Source of the DNA: Alphaproteobacteria bacterium
Lineage (GTDB): Bacteria; Pseudomonadota; Alphaproteobacteria; Rhizobiales; Aestuariivirgaceae
Reading direction: 5' to 3'
NCBI GenBank assembly: GCA_024640405.1
Contig: JAHEFB010000010.1
Coordinates: 1-64,000 of the forward strand
DNA length: 64,000 bases
In this document: positions 8,135 through 16,700 of the stretch, piece after piece
Layout: each line of letters opens with the position of its first letter
How positions within the stretch are numbered: the stretch's first letter is position 1
Notes under the pieces: generated by a model
Seen by the model: the letters and a program-made list of their open reading frames with translations, nothing else
Databases searched by the model: none
Told to the model about the DNA's origin: nothing
Translations under genes and position numbers: made by a program

Positions 8135-8556
8135 CTGAGAAGCTGAGCGTCAACGACTATCCCGTTGCCGAACAAAGACCTGAGCTTGTTCGCGGCGGAC
8201 GCGGCAAGAGGCTGGACGAGATAACTCTTGATGCGCTGCAGGCAGGCGACGCCGGCATAGAAGACTTGCGTATCACGCCTGAAGCCCTGCGCCGCCAGGC
8301 CGAAATTTCTCGCGCAGCCGGTCGCGCAGCGTTGGCAGACAATTTCGAGCGGGCAGCCGAGATGGCCCTGATTCCGCAACAGACCATCATGGAATTCTAC
8401 GAGTTGCTGCGCCCGGGCCGGGCAGCAGACAAACAGGTGCTGCTTGATGTTGCAGCACGGCTGCGCGACGAGTTTTCCGCACCGCGGATGGCTGCCTTTG
8501 TCGAAGAGGCTGCCGAGGTCTATGCTCGCCGCGGTCTGTTCAAGTTCCGCTACTAG
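8131..8556 (+). CDS. pduE: Diol/glycerol dehydratase small subunit (PduE type)
   Basis: This 141-residue protein has typical small-subunit signatures: YPVAEQRPELVRGGRGKRLD, then EITLDALQAGDAGIEDLRIT (canonical T-L-E-A-V-L-x-G-x-l-x-x-x-D-l-R-I), LRRQAEISRAAGRAALADNF, and IPQQTIMEFYELLRPGRA. It completes the alpha-beta-gamma dehydratase with the fused large/medium gene, which it overlaps by ATGA. The classical N-terminal extension of PduE/PduD, which helps target the enzyme to the compartment, is absent: the protein begins within a few residues of the conserved NDYPVA. So encapsulation is not suggested by the sequence. Confidence 0.88.
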   Translation: MTEKLSVNDYPVAEQRPELVRGGRGKRLDEITLDALQAGDAGIEDLRITPEALRRQAEISRAAGRAALADNFERAAEMALIPQQTIMEFYELLRPGRAADKQVLLDVAARLRDEFSAPRMAAFVEEAAEVYARRGLFKFRY

Positions 8557-8585
8557 AAATCATCCTGACCCAACGGAGAAACTGC

Positions 8586-9281
8586 ATGAGCTGGAAAACC
8601 TCCTACCGCTCGATTTATTATGATGGCGCGCCAGAGCCGGACGATATGGAACTGCTGCCAGGTGAAACCGCGCTGCTGGTCATCGACATCCAGAACACCT
8701 ACCTGGAACGGCCCGACCGGGAGACACTCGGCACCGATGAACAGCGAACCTATGACGCATGGACCCCATTCCATGACAGAATGCACAACACCGTCATCCC
8801 CAACACCAAGTCGATGCTGGATGTTTTTCGCGGCAGTGATATCGAGTGCATGTTTGCGCGCATAGCCTGCCGGACCAGGGACGGCCGCGACCGGTCACTC
8901 AGTCAGAAGATGCCGGGCTGGAACAACCTGCTGTTGCCCAAAGACGAGGAGCCGTCGCAGATGGTCTCCGAGATTGGTCCTCAGGGGGATGAAGTCTGTG
9001 TAATCAAAACCACGGATTCTGCGCTCACCGGAACCAATTTGCGGCTAATTCTGCGCAATATCGGCATCAAGAACGTCATCTGCTGTGGCATATTCACCGA
9101 TCAATGCGTTTCATCAACAGTACGCAGCCTGGCAGATGAAAGCTTCAACGTCATTGTTCTGGAAGACTGCTGTGCTGCCGGCTCCGATGAACTGCATCAC
9201 AAGGAACTGGAGATCATCAACATGATCTACTGCCACGTGATGTCTTCAGCAGAACTCAAGGCAATGATGAAACTGGCCTGA
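8586..9281 (+). CDS. Isochorismatase-fold cysteine hydrolase
   Basis: A 231-residue member of the isochorismatase-like (cysteine hydrolase) family. The expected triad is visible: Asp in LLVIDIQNTYLE, Lys in CVIKTTDSALTGTN, and nucleophilic Cys in GIFTDQCVSSTVRSLADE. Characterised members hydrolyse amides such as nicotinamide, ureidoacrylate, biuret or N-carbamoylsarcosine. The gene starts 29 nt after the dehydratase small subunit with a GGAG site (CAACGGAGAAACTGC-ATG). It sits between a dehydratase and an ABC importer, so the substrate is probably an amide-bearing compound taken up by that importer, or an amide formed in the same pathway. The substrate cannot be read from the sequence. Confidence 0.8.
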   Translation: MSWKTSYRSIYYDGAPEPDDMELLPGETALLVIDIQNTYLERPDRETLGTDEQRTYDAWTPFHDRMHNTVIPNTKSMLDVFRGSDIECMFARIACRTRDGRDRSLSQKMPGWNNLLLPKDEEPSQMVSEIGPQGDEVCVIKTTDSALTGTNLRLILRNIGIKNVICCGIFTDQCVSSTVRSLADESFNVIVLEDCCAAGSDELHHKELEIINMIYCHVMSSAELKAMMKLA

Positions 9282-9494
9282 ACGTGCTTGTGTCAAGACT
9301 TGGTCACCGCATGTCAAACCGGGTTTCGGGCGATCAGCTAAGCTTGCAGGGGTTGGAGACAGCTATTGCATTTGTACCGCGTTGGCGCTGAAATCGGCGT
9401 AGTGCGGCAAAAATGCATGAAACGACAAAATATGCGGCCTGCCGACAGGCCGGGAGAAAGAAAGACCGAACCAGACAGCACAAGGGAGAACAGT

Positions 9495-10652
9495 ATGTTC
9501 AACAACAAGATTTCGCGCCGTAATTTCCTGCAGCAAACGGGCGTTTGGGCCGCCGCTGCGGCAGCGGGAAGCATGCTACCGAACATCGCACACGCCGCCC
9601 GCGACAAGGAACTGAATATCTATTGCTGGGAAGGTTACAATTCCGATGATGTGCTCGACCCGTTCCGCCGCGAATTTGATGCAAAGGTCCGTGCCGAGGG
9701 CCTGACTTCAGACCCGGATGCCGTCAACCGGTTGCGCGCCGGCGAGACCAAAGTCTGGGACCTGATCAACGTCAACAATCCGTGGGCACGGGAAATGATG
9801 TATCCGGAAGGTTTGATCCGGCCGATCTCGCGCGAACGTTTCGAACCGATGATGAAAAAAATGATGCCACAGTTCCATCCGCCATACGAGTGGGCAATGG
9901 ACAAGGACAAAAAAGAACTGCTCGGGATGACCCAGCGCTTCGGTCCGTTCAGTTTCGTCGTCAACACGGACAAGATCAGCCGCGGCATGGCTGAAGATCA
10001 GGGCTTCAAGCTGTTCCTGGATCCAGCCATGAAGGGCAAGTACGGCCTGCTGACATATGACAACTGGAACATCTACCATATGTGCATTGCTGCGGATATC
10101 CATCCGTTCAAAAAGCACTCGAAGGAAGAAATGGCCAAGTTTGGCGAAGTCGCCAAGCAGATATTCAATGGCGCCAAGAATCTTACCGACGATCTGGTGC
10201 AGATGAATCTGGCGCTGATCAACGGGGAAATCGACGCTTATATGACCGGCGGTACCTACACCGCGTCTCCGGCCCGCTTCGACGGTCAAAACAATATTCG
10301 CGGCATTACGCCCAAGTCCGGCCCGATGGACGGCAAAGGCGGAATTGTGTGGATTGAGCTGACCTCTGTCGTCAACAATCCGGACCCATCCCCGCTGGCC
10401 GACGAATTCCTTGCATATGTCCAGCGTCCCGACGTTTCCAAGAAGGTGGCGTTCGCTGAAGGCACCTATAATCCGGTGACGCAGATGGGTTCCGAGGATG
10501 TGCTGGCTTCATTCTCCAAGGAAGAGCTGGACGCGATACAATGGGATTCGCTGGAAGAAGAAATGGCCAATTCCGTCGACTACGACATCAACCCGGATTA
10601 TGCAGAAATGTATGATCTTTATTCAGCCGCCAAGCGTGAGCGTGAAGGCTGA
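9495..10652 (+). CDS. Extracellular polyamine-type substrate-binding protein, Tat-exported
   Basis: The protein has 385 residues. The Tat-type signal SRRNFLQQTG is followed by a hydrophobic alanine-rich segment ending in AHA. The mature domain starts ELNIYCWEGYNSDDVLDPFR, the hallmark opening of PotD/PotF-like binding proteins (IYNWxxYxxxxxLxxF). It is periplasmic and delivers substrate to the PotABC-type complex encoded next. The start is the ATG after AAGGGAGAACAGT; the 213-nt gap before it may carry its own promoter. PotD proteins bind putrescine or spermidine, but many alphaproteobacterial relatives bind other amines or opines, so the ligand here is open. Confidence 0.85.
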   Translation: MFNNKISRRNFLQQTGVWAAAAAAGSMLPNIAHAARDKELNIYCWEGYNSDDVLDPFRREFDAKVRAEGLTSDPDAVNRLRAGETKVWDLINVNNPWAREMMYPEGLIRPISRERFEPMMKKMMPQFHPPYEWAMDKDKKELLGMTQRFGPFSFVVNTDKISRGMAEDQGFKLFLDPAMKGKYGLLTYDNWNIYHMCIAADIHPFKKHSKEEMAKFGEVAKQIFNGAKNLTDDLVQMNLALINGEIDAYMTGGTYTASPARFDGQNNIRGITPKSGPMDGKGGIVWIELTSVVNNPDPSPLADEFLAYVQRPDVSKKVAFAEGTYNPVTQMGSEDVLASFSKEELDAIQWDSLEEEMANSVDYDINPDYAEMYDLYSAAKREREG

Positions 10653-10700
10653 TCCAAACCGGGTTCGGGGTTGTAAACGGTTAGCCGTCTGGGAGGCCTG

Positions 10701-11777
10701 ATGGACGAAACGCAGGGGGCATTTCTTGAACTGCGAAAAGTGACCAAAAAATTTGGCAACTTTACAGCAGTTGATGAGGTTGATCTGGTGATCGCCGAGG
10801 GTGAATTCTTCACCCTCGTCGGTCCGTCAGGCTCTGGCAAGACCACGATGATCCGGCTGCTGGTGGGAATGGATCAGCCCACCGGCGGTGATATCAATCT
10901 CAAAGGCGTCCGTCTCAACGACGTGCCGGCCAACAAACGCCCGACCTGCATGGTGTTTCAGGACCTTGCACTGTTTCCGCACAAATCGGTCGGCGAGAAC
11001 ATCGAATTCCCGCTCAAGATCAGCGGTGTAGCACCTGACAAGCGGCGGCAACGGGCAGAGCAACTACTCAAACAGTTGCGGCTGCCGGTCGACTACTATT
11101 CAAAGGGGGTCAATCAGTGTTCCGGCGGGGAGCGCCAGAGAATTGCGCTGGCCCGCGCACTGGCTTTCGATCCGGATATACTGTTTTTCGACGAACCGCT
11201 TTCCGCGCTCGATTTCCGGCTGCGCAAGACGCTGGAAAAAGAGCTCAAGGATATTCACCGCGAGACCGGCAAGACCTTTGTCTACATCACCCATTCGCTT
11301 GAGGAAGCCATGGTGATGTCGGACCGTATCGGCATTATGCGCGACGGCAAGATCGTACAGATCGGAACTCCGGCAGCAATCTACAATGACCCGATCAACA
11401 GGTTTGTCGCCCAGTTCATGGGTGAAGTGAACACGCTGGAAGTGGAATCAGCCGGCAAGAACACGGTTCAGGACATTGCAAGCGGCGCCCGCTTCAAGGT
11501 CCGGGCCATGCCGGATGGGTTTACAAAGGGCGCGCTGATTATCCGTCCGGAAAGCGTCAAGATCGGCCAAAGCGCCGCGAAGCTGCCGAACAGGGTGAAA
11601 GGGACAGTCTACAACGACTACGCGCTGGGTTCGCGGGTGCAGTATCAGGTGCGCAGCGAAACCGGCGACATGCAGTGGCTGGTGGAACGCCTGCAGGATG
11701 AGCCGTTTGACGGCAAAGCCGGCGACAAGGTGACCCTCGGCTGGCAAACCGAAGACAGTATTCTGGTGGGTGACTGA
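10701..11777 (+). CDS. ABC transporter ATPase (PotA type)
   Basis: A 358-residue ATP-binding subunit. It shows Walker A GPSGSGKTTMIRLL, a Q-loop at VFQDLALFPHKS, signature SGGERQRIALARAL, Walker B DILFFDEPLSALD, and the H-loop in YITHSLEEAMVMSDRIG. The C-terminal ~110 residues form a TOBE-type regulatory domain (FVAQFMGEVNTLEVES onward). It energises amine uptake with the adjacent binding protein and permeases. The next gene begins inside or just after its last codons, so the transporter genes form one transcription unit. Confidence 0.92.
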   Translation: MDETQGAFLELRKVTKKFGNFTAVDEVDLVIAEGEFFTLVGPSGSGKTTMIRLLVGMDQPTGGDINLKGVRLNDVPANKRPTCMVFQDLALFPHKSVGENIEFPLKISGVAPDKRRQRAEQLLKQLRLPVDYYSKGVNQCSGGERQRIALARALAFDPDILFFDEPLSALDFRLRKTLEKELKDIHRETGKTFVYITHSLEEAMVMSDRIGIMRDGKIVQIGTPAAIYNDPINRFVAQFMGEVNTLEVESAGKNTVQDIASGARFKVRAMPDGFTKGALIIRPESVKIGQSAAKLPNRVKGTVYNDYALGSRVQYQVRSETGDMQWLVERLQDEPFDGKAGDKVTLGWQTEDSILVGD

Positions 11778-11781
11778 AGCC

Positions 11782-12654
11782 ATGCAGGGACAGGCAAACC
11801 GGTTTTTGAGTTGGCTGCGTCAGCCTGGCGTACTCAACGCCGTGCCTGCGTCTCTGTTCCTGCTGATTGGTTTTGCAGGCCCGCTGCTGATGGTTTTCGG
11901 CTACAGCTTCATGCCGCCCAAAACCTTCTCGCTTTTCCAGGAACCGACGCTGGCGAATTATTCCTCCGTGGTGTCCGATAGCTACTACATTTCGTTCTTC
12001 TGGTCTTTGACCCTGGCAGCGGCAACCGTGGTGATCTTGTTCTTCATCTGCTACCCGATCGCCTACGGCATGGCCAAGGTGTTCGGCAAATGGGCTAACC
12101 TGATCACCGTGCTGATTGCCGTTCCACTGTTGATATCCGAGAATATCAGACTGTTCGGCTGGGTGCTTGTTCTGCTCAAAAACGGTATCCTTGACGGCAG
12201 TCTGCAGGCTGTCTTCGGGTTTTCCGCCTCGGGCATGCTTTACACTGTGCCGGCGATCGTCTTCGGACTGGTTTACGTCTACCTGCCGTTCATGCTTTTC
12301 CCGCTGGTGATCGGCATATCAATGATACCAGACACGCTGAAGGAAGCTGCCAGCGATCTTGGCGCGTCTCGTTGGGAGGTGTTCCGCGAAGTCGAACTGC
12401 CTCTGGCGATGCCGGGCATAATGATCGGCGGCATATTGACCTTCATCCTGTCGCTCGGTTCGCTGGCTGAATCAAAGATTCTCGGCGGCCAGACGGTGGT
12501 CATGATCGCCGACGATATAGAAAGTGCTTTTACCTTCGCCCAGAACTGGCCGAAGGGATCGGTTCTCTCGGTACTGCTGATAGCGCTTTCCGGCACCATC
12601 GTAATACTGCTGTTCCGCCGCATCGATCTCGACCGAATTATCGGCAGGCGCTGA
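11782..12654 (+). CDS. ABC transporter permease (PotB type)
   Basis: About 290 residues with six hydrophobic segments. The binding-protein-dependent permease (EAA) loop reads LKEAASDLGASRWEVFREVE. It is an inner-membrane partner of the ATPase. The ATG at 11782 is preferred; a GTG at 11770 in the same frame overlaps the ATPase stop and is an alternative. The PotC-type permease starts 1 nt after its stop. Confidence 0.88.
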   Translation: MQGQANRFLSWLRQPGVLNAVPASLFLLIGFAGPLLMVFGYSFMPPKTFSLFQEPTLANYSSVVSDSYYISFFWSLTLAAATVVILFFICYPIAYGMAKVFGKWANLITVLIAVPLLISENIRLFGWVLVLLKNGILDGSLQAVFGFSASGMLYTVPAIVFGLVYVYLPFMLFPLVIGISMIPDTLKEAASDLGASRWEVFREVELPLAMPGIMIGGILTFILSLGSLAESKILGGQTVVMIADDIESAFTFAQNWPKGSVLSVLLIALSGTIVILLFRRIDLDRIIGRR

Positions 12655-12655
12655 C

Positions 12656-13468
12656 ATGGCAACAGCAAAAGCAAAATCCCGCGTTGCCCGCAACCTGATC
12701 GTGCTCTGGACGGTGTGTGTATTGGCGTTCCTGTATATCCCGATGGTGGCCATCGTACTGGCTTCGTTTTCCAAGGCGCGGTACTTCCGCTTTCCGGTGC
12801 CGCGCTGGACAACACAATGGTATGACAAGGCGATGGATTCCTTGTCGATCCGCGATCTGTTGTGGACTTCGCTGTCTGTCGCAACGCTGGTGACTGTGTT
12901 CTCGGTGGCTCTGGCATTCATGGGCGCATTGGCGTTTGCCCGTTACGACTGGAAGGGCCGCAAGCTTTATCAGCGACTGGTGCTGTTGCCGATCTTCTTT
13001 CCGCAAGCCGTCCTCGGCCTTGCATTGCTGCTGTGGTTTTCAGCGCTCGGCATCACGACCAGCTGGCACACGGCCGTGTTTGCCCACATGGTCTGGATCG
13101 TGCCAATCGTCATTCTGATCATGTCGATCCAGGTTTACAGTTTCGATCCGTCACTTGAAGAAGCCGCCTACGACCTTGGCGCCAGCCGGTTTCAGGTGTT
13201 GCGTGAGGTGACATTGCCGATACTTGCTCCCGGTGTAATATCGGGAGGCATCTTTGCCTTCCTGTTGTCCTGGGGCAATTTTCCGCTGTCATTGTTTTCG
13301 ACCGGCGCAGACCAGACGGTTCCGGAATGGCTCTACTCGAAGATGGTGATGGGATACACTCCTATGGTGCCGACACTCGGTTCCCTGACCATGTCCGGCG
13401 CGGCCATCCTGATTTTTCTTTTCTACATGGTGTGGATGATCATCAAGTCACGCCAATCCCGAGCTTAA
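12656..13468 (+). CDS. ABC transporter permease (PotC type)
   Basis: This 270-residue second permease subunit starts immediately after the PotB-type gene. Hydrophobic segments include LIVLWTVCVLAFLYIPMVAI and VILIMSIQVYSF, and the EAA loop is LEEAAYDLGASRFQVLREVT. Together with the preceding three genes it makes a complete high-affinity importer. Its immediate neighbours (dehydratase, hydrolase, short-chain dehydrogenase) suggest it feeds a catabolic route rather than general polyamine supply. Confidence 0.88.
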   Translation: MATAKAKSRVARNLIVLWTVCVLAFLYIPMVAIVLASFSKARYFRFPVPRWTTQWYDKAMDSLSIRDLLWTSLSVATLVTVFSVALAFMGALAFARYDWKGRKLYQRLVLLPIFFPQAVLGLALLLWFSALGITTSWHTAVFAHMVWIVPIVILIMSIQVYSFDPSLEEAAYDLGASRFQVLREVTLPILAPGVISGGIFAFLLSWGNFPLSLFSTGADQTVPEWLYSKMVMGYTPMVPTLGSLTMSGAAILIFLFYMVWMIIKSRQSRA

Positions 13469-13495
13469 TGACCAGAGTACAGGAAGGACCGCAGA

Positions 13496-14260
13496 ATGCT
13501 CACATCAATTTCAGGCCGCTCCGTTATCGTCACCGGTGCCAGCAAAGGTATCGGCAAGGGCATTGCACGGGTGTTTGCAAACCAGGGCGCGAAAGTTCTG
13601 GTGGTCGCACGCACGGCGTCCGATGCTGAAGCATGCGCTGCTGAAATTGGCAACGGCGCCAGCGCATTCGCCTCTGACGTGGCCGATTGGGACAGTGCCC
13701 AGGCCATGGCGGCGGCAGCCGTGAAGCAAAATGGCGGTATAGACATCCTGTGTGCCAATGCCGGCGTTTACCCGCAAACAAATATTGCGGACATGGATCC
13801 ATCCGAGTGGGACCTGGTCATGGGTACGAACCTGAAAGGAAATTTTCTTTCCGTAAAGGCGTGCCTGCCACATCTCAAGAAATCCGATCAGGGGCGGGTG
13901 ATCCTGACGTCCTCAATCACCGGACCGGTCACCGGCTTTCCCGGCTGGTCGCACTATGGTGCGTCGAAATCCGGCCAGCTGGGCTTCATGCGCACCGCCT
14001 GTATCGAACTGGCCAAGGACAACATCACCATGAACGCCGTTCTGCCCGGCAATATCATTACCGAAGGGCTGGAAGGTCTTGGCGACGACTACCTGAAAAC
14101 GATGGCAGCATCTATTCCTTTGAAAAAACTCGGGGTGGTTGAAGATATCGGGAATGCCGCACTGTTCCTGGCTTCAAAAGAAGCAAATTACATTACCGGA
14201 CAAACCATAATTGTAGATGGCGGACAGATTCTGCCTGAGTCGCTGGAAGCTCTCGAGTAA
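13496..14260 (+). CDS. Short-chain dehydrogenase/reductase
   Basis: This 254-residue classical SDR has the cofactor motif VTGASKGIGKGIARVF, CANAGVYP for the NAG motif, and the catalytic Ser-Tyr-Lys set in SSITGPVTGFPGWSHYGASK. The C-terminal VAGQ-type end reads NYITGQTIIVDGGQILPES. It starts 27 nt after the permease gene and closes the rightward operon. In the RMM compartment of Mycobacterium an SDR oxidises 1-amino-2-propanol to aminoacetone; this gene is a candidate for the same role because the kinase, aminotransferase and shell genes follow within 2.5 kb. The assignment to that reaction is inference. No encapsulation helix is visible. Confidence 0.85.
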   Translation: MLTSISGRSVIVTGASKGIGKGIARVFANQGAKVLVVARTASDAEACAAEIGNGASAFASDVADWDSAQAMAAAAVKQNGGIDILCANAGVYPQTNIADMDPSEWDLVMGTNLKGNFLSVKACLPHLKKSDQGRVILTSSITGPVTGFPGWSHYGASKSGQLGFMRTACIELAKDNITMNAVLPGNIITEGLEGLGDDYLKTMAASIPLKKLGVVEDIGNAALFLASKEANYITGQTIIVDGGQILPESLEALE

Positions 14261-14279
14261 TACCAGCGCTGCCCTGGTG

Positions 14280-15350
14280 TCAGGTCTCGATCAGTTTCGC
14301 GCGGACCGTGCGCGGGCTTTCGCCGGTCCATCTGCGCATGGCGCGCGAAAACGCCGACAGCTCGGAGTAACCCAGAAGAAACGCGATCTCGGAAAGCGGC
14401 AGCTGGCGCTGTTTGAGATAGGCGAAGGCCAGATCGCGGCGGGTCCGTTCAACCAGATCCTTGTAGGCGATGCCGTCGCCGGCCAGCTCGCGCTGGATGG
14501 TCGATGACGACAATTGCAGTTTTGCAGCGACCTTTTCGAGGCTGGGATAGCCGTCAGGCAGGCCAGTGCGAATTGTGCTGCGAATTTCGTCGATCAGGGA
14601 ATAGTGCCGATCTGATTCACCGCCAATGCGTTCCAGGCATGTCTGCATCATCGTCATCAGTGTCAGATCACACGCCGGCATCGGGCGCATGAGCACATCG
14701 GACTTGAACAGCAAGGCGTTTGTCGGTTGCGAAAAATACACCGGTGCATCGAATGCGGCTTCGTGTTCATGCCAGTCCACCGGTTTGGGATGCTCAAAAT
14801 GGACTTCTTCCGGTGCCCAGCCACTTGATAAGCCCTCGCGCATCACATTCAGGAACATTCCAAGCGAAAGTTCAGCGTCCTGGCGTCTTTCCACAATCTC
14901 AGGCGCGGTAATCTGGTACTCCAGCCGTATCAACCCGTTGCGATCCTGGGCAAGCCGGAGACTGGACGACTCCTGATGATAGCAGAACAGATTGACCAGG
15001 TTTTCGACCGCAGAACCAACTGTTGGAGAGGACACCGCCGCATAACCCCACAAACCAAGGTCGCGCGGCTGGAACTGATTTCCGAACCAGAGGCCAAAAT
15101 TACTGTTTTGCGTCTGGCGGGAAGCCTCTTCAAACAGATTGCAGAATGATGAAAGCTGGAGTTTCAAAGTGGGCGATCCAGCCATGGCCGGCGCAATTCC
15201 CACATTGCCAAAAATGCGGTCAACATCTCCGTGGGAGGAATCTATGAGATCGACAATACCGGTCGCAGCAGCGGCCAGAACGATGGGTTCGCCATCCGTC
15301 CTGGGCGCATTGTCAACTGCCAGATCTAAGGCCGACCAGATGTCTCCCAT
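14280..15350 (-). CDS. AraC-family transcriptional regulator
   Basis: The protein has 356 residues. An N-terminal ligand-binding region of the 'arabinose-binding domain of AraC, OruR/ArgR-like' type covers about residues 25-200. It is followed by two HTH motifs at the C-terminus (LEKVAAKLQLSSSTIQRELA and LSEIAFLLGYSELSAFSRAM, then RRWTGESPRTVRAKL). It is convergent with the SDR gene and divergent-side neighbour of the kinase and compartment genes, so it probably senses the pathway substrate and activates one or both operons. Relatives with this architecture act on amino-acid and amine catabolism. Confidence 0.85.
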   Translation of the reverse strand: MGDIWSALDLAVDNAPRTDGEPIVLAAAATGIVDLIDSSHGDVDRIFGNVGIAPAMAGSPTLKLQLSSFCNLFEEASRQTQNSNFGLWFGNQFQPRDLGLWGYAAVSSPTVGSAVENLVNLFCYHQESSSLRLAQDRNGLIRLEYQITAPEIVERRQDAELSLGMFLNVMREGLSSGWAPEEVHFEHPKPVDWHEHEAAFDAPVYFSQPTNALLFKSDVLMRPMPACDLTLMTMMQTCLERIGGESDRHYSLIDEIRSTIRTGLPDGYPSLEKVAAKLQLSSSTIQRELAGDGIAYKDLVERTRRDLAFAYLKQRQLPLSEIAFLLGYSELSAFSRAMRRWTGESPRTVRAKLIET

Positions 15351-15466
15351 TTCCGCGCGGTCACTTGCGACCGTCCTTTGTCCTGTTCACGGACACAAAG
15401 CATGACACAAGGACAAGCAACGGATCAAGAGAACCTTGCCCGGGCATTTTATACCGGTCCTTGAGA

Positions 15467-16480
15467 TCAACCGTAGTTGCCAAGGTATTTCTCGCACAAA
15501 CCGACGGTGTCCCGAGTGAACTGCACACCCATTGACTGGGCCAGTTCGGTCTCCGAATGCGACCCGATCCAGGCCACCAGCAGCAGCCTGCGCAACATCA
15601 CGAATGTCTGGATTTCGTGCACATCTTCTGCAGGCAGGTCTATCACCTTGCGATATCCGCGTACCCACGCCGCAAGCAAATCAGGCACTTCCGGCTTGTG
15701 TTCGAAGAACGAAACCGTGGTCGCACAGTCATACATCAGCCAGCTGAAGCCACAGTCGTCAAAGTCGATAACCTTGGTGACGTCCCCGTCGATCAAAAGG
15801 TTTGCCAGCCGCATGTCACAATGGATGAGATCGAAGCGCTCCGGCGATTTTCCAAATGCTTCAAGGCGCCGGCCAATGAGATTGACCGTGCGTTCAAAGA
15901 GATCTGTAATCTCCGGCGTCAGTCCCATGCCATCGCGCCACGATCCCCAATGGGGACGGTCGCCCAGACTGGTGTCGAAATCCCAGGTCAGCCGCTCGAA
16001 CCATTCGGGGCGTTGCCAGCCGCGCACCTGCAGATGCATTCTGGCAGTGATTTCGCCCAAAACCTCGAACGGCTCTCGAAGATCGTGTTGTTCTTCGTCC
16101 GGTTCCTCGCCGCTTTCCCAGGCAAAAAGCACGACGTGGCGCGGATTTGGTAGATCGGTGTGGGAGACGGTTTGAATGACTTCGCCATCCTTGCCGGGAA
16201 TGGCTGTCGGCGTAATGACGGCACCATCCTTGCGTATCGCTTCGGCCCAGGCCAGCTCCGAGGCAATGGCGGTCCTGGAGTGATAGCCCTCGCGATGCAC
16301 CCGCAACGCCCACCTGGACCCGTCTGGTTCATCGATGCGGTAGGTTGCATTCTCCGACAAATTGATCATTGCCGCCGTCGCACCATCCGGCAGATCAAAA
16401 TGGGCAAGCGACGCATTTGCCAGGTTCTGCAGCCGCCGAAGCTGCTCCTCATGCGGCAGGTTGTCGAAATCAGATGTCAT
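15467..16480 (-). CDS. APH-family small-molecule kinase
   Basis: A 337-residue aminoglycoside-phosphotransferase/choline-kinase-like enzyme. The Brenner motif is FDLIHCDMRLANLLIDGD and the metal-binding segment is VIDFDDCGFSWLMYD. Homologues in RMM-type compartment loci phosphorylate the amino alcohol before a class III aminotransferase eliminates phosphate and ammonia. The adjacent divergent aminotransferase fits that pairing. The start at 16480 has GGGAG upstream (AAGGGGAGCCAGGGAGCAGC-ATG); longer in-frame starts have no such site. It is not an antibiotic-resistance gene by context. Confidence 0.82.
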   Translation of the reverse strand: MTSDFDNLPHEEQLRRLQNLANASLAHFDLPDGATAAMINLSENATYRIDEPDGSRWALRVHREGYHSRTAIASELAWAEAIRKDGAVITPTAIPGKDGEVIQTVSHTDLPNPRHVVLFAWESGEEPDEEQHDLREPFEVLGEITARMHLQVRGWQRPEWFERLTWDFDTSLGDRPHWGSWRDGMGLTPEITDLFERTVNLIGRRLEAFGKSPERFDLIHCDMRLANLLIDGDVTKVIDFDDCGFSWLMYDCATTVSFFEHKPEVPDLLAAWVRGYRKVIDLPAEDVHEIQTFVMLRRLLLVAWIGSHSETELAQSMGVQFTRDTVGLCEKYLGNYG

Positions 16481-16700
16481 GCTGCTCCCTGGCTCCCCTT
16501 CTGTCATATGCAGAAATGATTTTCTTCCAAGTCTATGTTTGTCAATGGGGGAACACTTGACCGCAGCACGGCATGACTTGACCTGCCAAAGGTTAGGCTT
16601 TGTTGAAAAATTCCGCCTGTCAACTTTGCTGTTCAAGATGTCAAGCAGGTTTCACAGCTTCTCCTAAGCTGGATTTTACAATGAAGCAGGACGCGTAATC

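Noticed and set aside
15467-16480. APH-type gene as an antibiotic-resistance determinant
   Set aside because: The context (class III aminotransferase, shell genes) and kinase motifs fit a metabolic kinase of amino alcohols.
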